Source: Globisporangium splendens (lineage: Eukaryota > Oomycota > Peronosporomycetes > Pythiales > Pythiaceae). Taken from it: a DNA stretch of 64,000 nt. The notes beneath the pieces are model-generated. The model was given only the letters and a program-made list of their open reading frames with translations. It had not been told where the DNA came from and did not search any database. Numbering within the stretch: position 1 is the stretch's first letter; every line of letters starts with the position of its first letter. The stretch is taken from the NCBI GenBank assembly GCA_006386115.1, contig VFIW01000013.1:682001-746000 (forward strand). The letters run 5' to 3'. Shown one piece after another: positions 56,531 to 64,000 of the stretch. The position numbers and the translations under genes were made by a program.

Positions 56531-56713
56531 GCTCCAAGGGGGCTTTCGTGCTGATTGCCGCTGCCAACCAGCAGAGCAAAGCACCAGGTCCGCCACAGAC
56601 CAGCAGGCCGGCGGGTCTTGGTGCTACTTATGAATCGGCCCGACCCAGACCCACATACTCAATGTTTTACCACCCAATAGTCCATGTTGAATGGCTGTGT
56701 GATTGATTTATTA

Positions 56714-56725
56714 GGTGGCCCACAC
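56714..56725. promoter_or_regulatory. Palindromic GTGTGGGCCACC-type site
   Basis: Minus-strand gtgtgggccacc, about 190 bp upstream of the ATG at 56530. It shares a ten-base core with the site at 61145 and nine bases with that at 44276. Confidence 0.4.
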
Positions 56726-56868
56726 TATTTTGGCTGCTCTAATCGAGTGCACCAAGCACCAAAGAGCACAGCCAATGAAACTCGAGCTAAATGACGTCAT
56801 GCTAATCGTGACTCTGGATCAAAAGCTACAAGCGCTACAAAGGCGCTCGCATCGTGTTTAGTGGTTAA

Positions 56869-57816
56869 TTACTTGGTCTGGTTCTTCACGCCGAGGATGC
56901 GGGCACGGATCTCGTCCTGGTTGCCCAAGTAGAAGCCGCTCAGTGGCGCGAACGAGTCCTTGTGCGCGATCGGCTTGAGGTTCTCGTCCAAGTGGTACAC
57001 GAGCGGGATGCCCGTGGGGATGTTCAGCTCCGTGATCTCGTCCTCCGAGATGTTGTCCAAGTGCTTCACCAACGCGCGCAGACTGTTGCCGTGGGCAGCG
57101 ATCAGCACCTTCTTGCCAGACTTGATGGTCGGCACGATGTTGGCGTCCCATTCTGGCAGCACACGCGCGGCCGTGAGCTCCAAGGACTCCGCCAATGGCA
57201 GGTCCTCCTTTGGCAGACCCTGGTAGCGCACGTCGTTGCCTGGGTAGTACTCGCTCGAGGTGTCCAGCGACGGTGGTGGGATGTTGTAGCTGCGACGCCA
57301 GATCTTGACCTGGTCGGCACCGTGCTTGTCGACGGTCTCCTTCTTGTCGAGGCCCGTCAACGCGCCGTAGTGGCGCTCGTTGAGGCGCCACGTCTTGTTC
57401 ACTGGGATCCAGAACAAGTCCGTCTGCTCCAGCACGTGCCACAACGTGCGGATCGCGCGCTTCAAGTACGACGTGTACGCGACGTCGAACGTGTAGCCTT
57501 CCTGCTTCAGCAACACACCAGCAGCCGCGGCTTCCTTGTTGCCTGTCAGCATAGCAACATACGCACGAAAACGTGAGTACACCGTGCATACGCATTAACT
57601 TCCATTATAGTAAGATGAAGGGGTACCTTTTTCGGAGAGCTGCACGTCGTACCAGCCTGTGAAGCGGTTCTGCTTGTTCCACTCGCTCTCACCGTGGCGG
57701 ATGAGCACGAGCGTGTGCGTGTGCTTCATGGCCTTCTGCTGGTGGAGCGTGGCGATCGGGCGGTTGGCGGCCGTGCGCATGCACAGGCCCATGGAGCGGC
57801 GGAAGGCGAGGACCAT
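56869..57816 (-). CDS. Phosphoglycerate mutase, cofactor-dependent, with mitochondrial-type presequence
   Basis: Exons 57816-57627 and 57542-56869 join in phase to 287 residues. The core begins [13 protein letters not shown] with the phospho-His, and has [21 protein letters not shown] with the second catalytic His, and [11 protein letters not shown]. It interconverts 3- and 2-phosphoglycerate. The core is about 250 residues, like bacterial GpmA; before it are about 35 residues ([20 protein letters not shown]) that are basic, hydroxylated and free of acids, as in matrix presequences. In stramenopiles the lower half of glycolysis is known to have mitochondrial isoforms, which fits. An internal Met just before KHTHT could give a cytosolic form from the same gene. 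Confidence 0.93.
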
Positions 57817-58418
57817 CGTGTCTTAAGAAGGGAGAGGGAGGGAGCGCTGGTGCTTCGCGTTTCTGCTTGGAGAGTGAGGTGTGAGGGCGAAAATCACCAC
57901 TCACGCCGACGTAGCCCATCCCCACGAACTGCCATACCGGTACAATCCCGGTATTATGGCACCAGTGCGTCACTTGCACATGCTGCGTGGATCTCCGCGT
58001 CATGGATGGACTCTTCTATTGGGTCGTGGGAACCGCGTGTGTAGTGTGACTTTTGTCGCGCCACCCTGATCTCTGCGCAACGGCGCGATCGCATCAGTGC
58101 AGTGTTGCTGTTTAGACCGGACGCGAAATACTCGCTTCAATTCACAACAAGCAGCCTGCATTAGCTGCGTTTGCGGCACCTCAAGTGAGGACAATTACAA
58201 GTTGCGTATTCATGAGGAGAAAAGAGAGAAAGCGAAACACGAATCTTTAAACAGTGCATAGACTTCTTGTGTGCTTTGGTTTTTCTCCACATCATTTTGT
58301 CGGTTTTGCCGCAATGCTCACATGCTGCTGCTCGGATCGGAATTTAGAGATACAGGCATGCACACTTTTTTTGTAGTAGGCTGCTTTTCATTTGCTTTGT
58401 CGTCCGGAGGTGATGCTT
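57817..58418. other. Intergenic upstream of phosphoglycerate mutase
   Basis: No gene is seen in about 600 bp. An imperfect inverted pair (gccataccgg...ccggtattatggc) lies near 57929-57961, within 150 bp of the phosphoglycerate mutase ATG. The right part is the 3' flank of the E2 gene. Confidence 0.5.
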
Positions 58419-59203
58419 TTAAATATCTTCCTGAGACTTCCGAACGATACGACGGCAGTGCTTCTTGAACGCGTCCTTGTCGTTTCGCCATTCGACCTTC
58501 AAAAAGTACAACGGAGCACTCACACGTTAAAAAAAACAGGTTCCTTGCAAATAGAGCGAAATGCCATCAAGAAATAAAACAGTGCGCGTACCGCTGCGTC
58601 AATGTTAGCAGGCGAATCGTCGTTTGGGTCCGAGAGCATGGAGATCACTGAGACGAGGATCGACTCCACGCCGAGAATTGGGCGCCACCGCTCATCTGCT
58701 GTTTCCTGTTGGTTCAGCTGGTCCTCACCAGGAGGGTGCAAGATCGAAATGCACACCACACCGTTGGCGTACACTATAGACAACATATCGTAAACAGTTA
58801 GCTCACTTTCACTACCTACTAAAATCACGTCGATAGAAAGAAGCAGAGGCAAAAGGCGCACACCATTTGGATGCCACATTTCTGACTTGAACGTCATCTT
58901 TGGCGGCATGTTGGGGAAGTTTGGCGGGAACTCGAGCACGCACTTGAAGAAGCCGCCTTCGTAGAGCGTGTCGGGCGGCCCCACAAGCATGATCTCCCAG
59001 TTGAAGATGTTCTCATCATCGCCGAGACCAACAGACACCCCCTCTGGCGGGTTGCGGCTCATTTCTAGAACATTCAATTCACCATGCAAAGGTCAGCAAG
59101 ACATAGGGGAGTAGCATGGAAAGAGGGGCCGTCTATTAGACTCCCGCATACCTAGGAATTGTCTTCGCAGAAGCTCGCGCGCGTAGTCCGTCGCGCCCGC
59201 CAT
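58419..59203 (-). CDS. Ubiquitin-conjugating enzyme E2, UBE2G/Ubc7-like
   Basis: Exons 59203-59152, 59064-58864, 58773-58592 and 58496-58419 join in phase to 170 residues. The E2 fold is complete: FNWEIMLVGPPDTLYEGGFF, PPNFPNMPPKM, then WHPN spliced to VYANGVVCISILHPPGEDQ with the active-site Cys. The acidic insert after the Cys (EDQLNQQETADERW) is the mark of the UBE2G/Cdc34 branch, and SMLSDPNDDSPAN fits UBE2G2. These E2s build Lys48 chains, UBE2G2 in ER-associated degradation. No membrane anchor is present, as in UBE2G2. Confidence 0.9.
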
Positions 59204-59653
59204 CGTGTCCTTGCTTCCGTGCTCTCTCTCTCTCGAATCTCTCAGGCACTTCGCTGTATGTGCTGGAGAGGGGGAGAAGAATGTCGAAAGCTCGAAAAAC
59301 GACCCTGACCAACTGGACACCACCAGGTACCCTGCAGTCAATACTGAAAGCAAGATAAATTCTTTACAGCGAACTGGCAAATTGGTCGGGCAGATGAGTG
59401 TACATTTTCTACGAATCGTATGCTGTTGATGATGAAAATGGATTCTATTGGCTAAATAGAAGAATGCTGGATCTAATTGGATGAAAAAGGCTCACTTTAA
59501 CGATTTACATACTTGATTTAGTTAACGCCTTGACATTGTATGATACAACAAAAATGGCGAGTTACAGCATGGCTCTGCAGAACACTCCCCCTGCTTCTTC
59601 TTGCCTTCTCTTTCTCTCATTCCACGCACCGCCCTTGATGTTCAGGCTGCTCT
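59204..59653. other. Intergenic between E2 and transporter genes
   Basis: Upstream region of the E2 gene and 3' flank of the transporter. AT-rich near 59460-59550. No gene is seen. Confidence 0.5.
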
Positions 59654-60929
59654 TCATCCGAGCTTGGCACCCTTGTCGATACGGATCTCGGACAGCGCCA
59701 TGATCGTGCTTTTCTGGATGGGGATCCCCGGCGCCGGCGCGATGAGCGGTCCTTTGCTCTCGGTCGCACTGCGCTCCAGTCGCGACGCCATGTTGAAGAA
59801 ATACACACCGAAGATCACGAGCGCCATGCCAGTCCAGTTCATCAGGCTCACTTGGTCGCCGAAGTGGAAGATCGAGAGCGTGATGAGCAGCGCGCGCTTC
59901 ACGCAGTTCGCGACACTGTGCGTCACTGGCGACACGAGACTCATCAGCATGTACGCGAACACGCTCTGGAAATAAAAGCCGAGTCCGTCGCAGATCAGCA
60001 GCACGAAAATGTAGAAGCTGGACACACCCTCTTTTGTGTCCGAGGAGCCTCGTGCTGGTGGAGAAGTCGCCCAGCTGTAAGCGATGAACACCAGCTGCAT
60101 CACCACTGCAATGATACTCGTGTAAAGCTGAAGCTGGGACACGCTGTACGATCGATTGAGCAGCTTCTTGGTCAGCACGTTCTGGATGCAGTCCACACAG
60201 TTGGAGAGCAGCGCGGCAGTGAAGCCGATGATATGGAACGAGCTGTCCGACATGCTGCAAAACACGAGTCCCGTGACGATCGGAACCAATGACACATTGA
60301 CCCGCCAGCCGGTGCGCTGCCCGAGCAAAAAGTACGTCAAGACAACAGTGAAGAACGGTGCCGATGACTTGATTGTTTCTGAGAGAAGACAAGCAGCAGG
60401 TGAGAACATGTTAGACATGATTTCCAGCAGGGGGCATTGACCACAGAAATGCATGGACGTACGTGTGAAGGAGACAGCAATGTACTTGAGCGCTGTGAGG
60501 CCCAGCAGCACCGTGAGGATCCGCACGCCACCGAGAATGACCATGTCCTTCAGTCCTTCACGAAGACACTTGAGCATGTTGGTCTTGCACACGGCCCAAC
60601 CAACCAAGTACACTTCTGAGACGAGTCCACAGACCACCGACATGCCCAACTGCGCAAGCGACAGCAAATTCGAGTCCACCTTCAGCTCTGCGACGACATA
60701 GCGGTTCGTCCAGAGCGTGATCAGACTAAGCAGGTACCATGCTGCGCACACAAAGAAAATGGAAGCAGAATACAAATCAGTGGAGGTCCAAGCGAGAAAG
60801 AAGTCAAGTTAAATCGTGGCAGAGATGCCAGCATTGACTATGGGTCCTACCGGCGATGCAGAGGGCGATCTTGTGCTCCGTGGGGACGGTGGGGATGGCG
60901 AACGCCGCGTCAACTTGCTTGCCGCCCAT
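59654..60929 (-). CDS. TPT/SLC35-family transporter (nucleotide-sugar or sugar-phosphate)
   Basis: Exons 60929-60851, 60741-60463 and 60378-59654 join in phase to 360 residues. The second splice rebuilds VSFTQTIKSSAPFFTVVLTY, the signature of the triose-phosphate/nucleotide-sugar transporter family; reading straight through that intron hides it. About ten hydrophobic segments follow the family pattern, with a Lys pair near SVANCVKRALLI. The N-terminus (MGGKQVDAAFAIPTVPTEH) is short and not a signal peptide. Such carriers sit in Golgi/ER membranes, or in plastids where these exist. Substrate not predictable; SLC35E-like is the closest impression. Confidence 0.88.
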
Positions 60930-61144
60930 GTCGCTCTCTCGGTCTTCTTCTCTCGGTCTGCGCGGTCGAGTCGATCTCCGGAGGGAGGGAACAGGATTGA
61001 GGATTCCCCACGTCAGCGCCTTCGACGAGAAAATGAGTGGGATGGCATGAGAAGCTGAAGTAACAGCTGACAGCGTTACTTCAGCATCGTTCGGTTGTTT
61101 CAGTGCTGAACATCACAATGATTGGCTGAAATTGATGTTAAACT

Positions 61145-61156
61145 GTGTGGGCCACA
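61145..61156. promoter_or_regulatory. Palindromic GTGTGGGCCACA site
   Basis: A near-perfect palindrome about 220 bp upstream of the transporter ATG (60929) and about 200 bp upstream of the divergent gene at 61352. Related to sites at 44276 and 56714. Confidence 0.4.
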
Positions 61157-61351
61157 TTGATACCTTTATTTCAGTGCAGCGATGCTCAAAATAGTGCGTG
61201 AAAGGGTGTCGAGGGTTCTGAAATGAGCGTGTTTGCATGAAGCAGCAGCCGCGTGATTCAATCCACAGCCGAAAGCGTGAAGCGAGGAGACGAAGCAGCA
61301 GCAGCGGATGGAGAGCGGTTTGTAAGCGCCGTAGAATAACGCTCTGGTCAA

Positions 61352-62552
61352 ATGGGGGGTCGCAGCTCGAAGACCAAGCCTGCCGCGTCTCCAGTCAAAA
61401 CCCAGGACACTGTCGTCGAGACCTTCGACATGGGCGGGGTCGATGGCGCCGCGGAAACCGAGACTTTGAAGCAGGATCATATCCGCGAAATCGAAGAAAC
61501 CCACTCCGCTCATGCAACCAACGCCCACAAAGGAGGGACAGTGCACGAGATCTGGGAGGGCAGACCTTACGCATCATTCGAGAGTCTGAGCCATGCATCG
61601 TTGCCTCTGGAATGGAGGAAACCGGTGAACTTGGATCTGCAGGTGTCGTCCAGTGAAGAGGAAGATGACGAACCAGAGGGAGACGAGACACGCCACACTG
61701 CGGAAAACCGGGAGAGACCCAGGAAAAAGAAAAAGCCTCCAAAGTCACTGCCCGCATCTGACAAGTCCAAGCTGACACTGTCGTCGTTGAGACCAGTTAA
61801 ACCTCTACACCCGCTCAGCAAACAGACTCCAGTAGAGCGGGTGAAGACACCATTGCCTACTGTGGCCGCAGACTCTGACAAGCCCCCATCCACCCCATCA
61901 CAGGGTCAAGACATGCCGACGAACAAACCGGAGTCCCCATCTCGGTTTTTCGGGTTCAAAGTTCGCAGGAACTCGATTCGATCGGATGCGAGTAGCACGA
62001 GAGAAAACAAAACAGTGAGTGAAAGATCGACAGGATCCCCAGAGAAAGCAGTGTCGGCAAGCCCGCATCCAAAGGTGAGAGTTGCAATGGTAGCATGTAC
62101 AGTTGCTTGACTGGAAACTTGCGTTCTTGCTGACACTTTCGTTGCTGCTTTAGATTACTGGTGGGGCATCGTTGGAGCGATTTATAGAATGGCGAGACGG
62201 GACGTGTCGATCTAGTGGCCGCGATTCCAGTACTCGAAACTCTGAAACACCAGAAGACGATGCAGAAGATCAGGTCGAGCAGTCCAGTGATAAGGTAGAG
62301 GATTTTGACGAATTAGAGCGAGAGACAGCGAGTGCACTGTCAAGTCCTCCGCCTCGCACTGTCCGATTCATGATGTTGGCTAAACACATCCAAACGGATC
62401 AAGCCAAGGCGAGTGAAAAACGGACACCAGTACCAAGTCCGTCAATGTCCGTCGAATCGCAGCGCTCCAGTCGGTCTGGAGGTCGGAATCTGAACACTGA
62501 CAACGTCGATGAGACGATCGTGAACAATATTCTCGCTGAAGCAATCGAGTAG
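61352..62552 (+). CDS. Probable N-myristoylated, largely disordered protein
   Basis: Exons 61352-62074 and 62154-62552 join in phase to 373 residues. It starts MGGRSSKTKPAAS, a good N-myristoylation context (Gly2, Ser at position 5 or 6, basic residues). The rest is low-complexity and charged: an acidic Ser run (SSSEEEDDEPEGDE), Lys/Pro stretches and many SP/TP sites. Two short parts look folded: HKGGTVHEIWEGRPYASFE and, near the C-terminus, TVRFMMLAKHIQTDQAK with DETIVNNILAEAIE. No family recognised. Likely a membrane-tethered scaffold or phosphoprotein, by inference from the acylation motif. Confidence 0.7.
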
Positions 62553-62846
62553 TAGATTCGGTTGTTGTTGGTAGGACGGATATTGATTCGACTCAGTGCA
62601 CTGTCACATTTTGTCAAGTCTTTTGTGGAGCCGGCTCATCTTGACATGGCATCAATGATATAAAATGAAAGAGTGGTTGCTGTACTGCAGATTATTGAAG
62701 TAACACTGTGAAGTCGCAGTAAGGTTTTTTCATAATGTCCCTGATTCTGGTGAAAAACCTCGCGAAATCTGGGAAACTCGGGTCTTTTGTGCCGAGACGG
62801 GGGGAAGGGGGAACAAATAGGAAGAAGCAGCAGGAAGGAAGGGAAG

Positions 62847-64000
62847 ATGGCGCAATGGAGACGCTTTGCGTTCTTCGACAAGGAGACGCTCAAGGACGGC
62901 AATGGTCTCTGGCTCAAGGTGCGTCGCGTGCTCCCGACTGCGCGCTTTCCAGCAAGGTATTATTTGTTGGATATGAATGCGAACTTCACTCACAGCGTCT
63001 GCGTCTTTGTAGGGAGTTGACATCACGAGCATGAGTGCGAATCGTGGCATGATCTGCGTCGGCGATGGCGACGGATTCATCCACTTGGCCAACCGCCAGC
63101 TGGAGACGCGCAAGTTCCAGGCCCATGAGAACTTTGTGTCCCACGTCGTCATGGTTCGTTTTCTTACCATTCTTTGCTGACCTGCTGGATGAGAGAAGCA
63201 GATCTTTGTCTGATACTTGTGGATGGATACACATGTGTGCGCAGATGAAACGCAGCAACATCCTGGTGTCCATTGGTGACGGTATTGATCCACGCAGTGC
63301 TGAGCTGCGTGCGCAGTCGAGAGCAGTCGCAGATGCAGGAAGATCGGCGAACTCGACTGAAGAAGTGCGTTTGGTGCTTATCTCATTTCACAGGGTGTTT
63401 CCGCACACTATCTCTTCTGACCGTACGCTTATGTATATCACTGTAGATGTTTGCGAGTAAACAGGCAGGAAAGACGACTGCGGTGGTGCGACTGTGGCGA
63501 ACGGACCAGCAAGATCGCGACGGCAAGCCCAAGCTGTTGCAGCAAATCCCTGTGTTTGCCAAGAAAGTGAGTTCTTTCCCTTTTATCCTCGCTGTCATTT
63601 CATATCCAACTAACTTCTTATGCGCGCGATATAGTACCCCGAAGAAGCCGTGACTGCGTTTGCTGTAAACGACGATATCTCGCAACTCGCAGTGGGTCTG
63701 AAAAACGGAGCCGTGATTCTGTTTCGCACAGATCTCAAGCGCCGCTCGGACCGTCCACCTCATCTGCTGCAGCCTGCTGGTCAGTACCCTGTCACGGGGC
63801 TGGAATTTACAAGCAAGCCCGTCACCAACACGGTCTCGCATGTGTTCCTCTACGCGTCGACGCGACGAGGACTCACGTGCTACCACTGCACTCACGACGA
63901 CCCGGCGCTGGTCAAATCCGCTGGTGCTTCAGGACTTCCGCCTCGCACGGTCGTGCTCGATGAACGTGGCGTCGACACGAACTGCTCGTGCGTGAACGAC
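62847..64000 (+). CDS. VPS11: VPS11 homologue, N-terminal part (runs off window)
   Basis: Five exons are seen: 62847-62918, 63013-63153, 63245-63364, 63447-63566 and 63635 to the window end, all joined in phase 0, giving 273 residues so far. The start MAQWRRFAFFDKE matches the N-terminus of VPS11, the core subunit of the HOPS and CORVET tethering complexes in endosome/vacuole fusion. The WD-like propeller continues with GMICVGDGDGFIHL, SNILVSIGDGID, VVRLWRTD and QYPVTGLEFTSKP. The clathrin-repeat region and C-terminal RING lie beyond the window. Confidence 0.88.

Noticed and set aside
60378..60463. Continuous reading of the transporter through this stretch
   Set aside because: It has GT-AG ends, and removing it restores the TPT signature SFTQTIKSSAPFF; it is an intron.
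1..64000. CRISPR array, tRNA, rRNA or virus-like gene set
   Set aside because: No regular spaced repeats, cloverleaf or rRNA-like sequence, and no viral hallmark genes apart from LINE RT/RNase H were seen; the genome is a eukaryote's.

Overview
The window is nuclear DNA of a plant-pathogenic-type oomycete, most likely Peronosporales (Phytophthora or a close relative). The reasons are compact genes with short GT-AG introns (mostly 50-110 nt), oomycete Inr+FPR core promoters, a secreted LPMO of family AA17 type, LINE debris with zinc-knuckle/RNase H ends, and a phosphoglycerate mutase with a mitochondrial-type presequence, as known in stramenopiles. The species cannot be read from the sequence. 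No rRNA, tRNA, CRISPR or complete virus was seen.

Left half (1-30.2 kb): a repeat-rich accessory block. A direct tandem duplication with a period of about 12,957 bp (about 3095-15968 and 16051-28924) lies between three copies of one LINE family (LINE B) and head-to-head fragments of a second (LINE A). Each unit carries one type-A and two type-B NAD(P)H:quinone oxidoreductase (WrbA/flavodoxin-like) genes, a zinc alcohol dehydrogenase of the cinnamyl-alcohol-dehydrogenase type between the two B genes, and a host gene truncated by a LINE fragment. The B genes come from an inner ~976-bp direct duplication. In all there are six quinone reductase and two dehydrogenase genes, a plausible redox/aromatic-detoxification dosage cassette. 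Collapsed or phased haplotypes placed in tandem by the assembler are a real alternative.

Middle (30.2-40.5 kb): a decaying coiled-coil/EF-hand-like gene broken by stops, a frame change and a 117-bp LINE 3' tail with a clear 12-bp target-site duplication; an AA17 LPMO gene; a multi-exon coiled-coil gene with a late frame switch; a four-exon PX-domain gene; then about 2.2 kb of repeat-like, hairpin-rich intergenic DNA.

Right half (40.5-64 kb): ordinary gene-dense housekeeping DNA. It holds a HAD-like/Alba-like fusion, a UQCC5/SMIM4-like complex III assembly protein divergent from a SET-domain gene, a RidA-family protein, a type II PI4K-gamma-like kinase, two coiled-coil genes, a carnitine acyltransferase, an astacin-like gene carrying several lesions, two tandem mitochondrial helical-repeat paralogues, phosphoglycerate mutase, a UBE2G-type E2, a TPT/SLC35-type transporter, a probable N-myristoylated disordered protein and the 5' part of VPS11, which runs off the end. 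Exon structures were joined by hand from splice signals and reading-frame phase; none has transcript support here. I did not find a wholly new biological system. The strongest leads are the LINE-bounded reductase array, the HAD-Alba fusion, the decayed astacin gene and a shared palindromic promoter motif.
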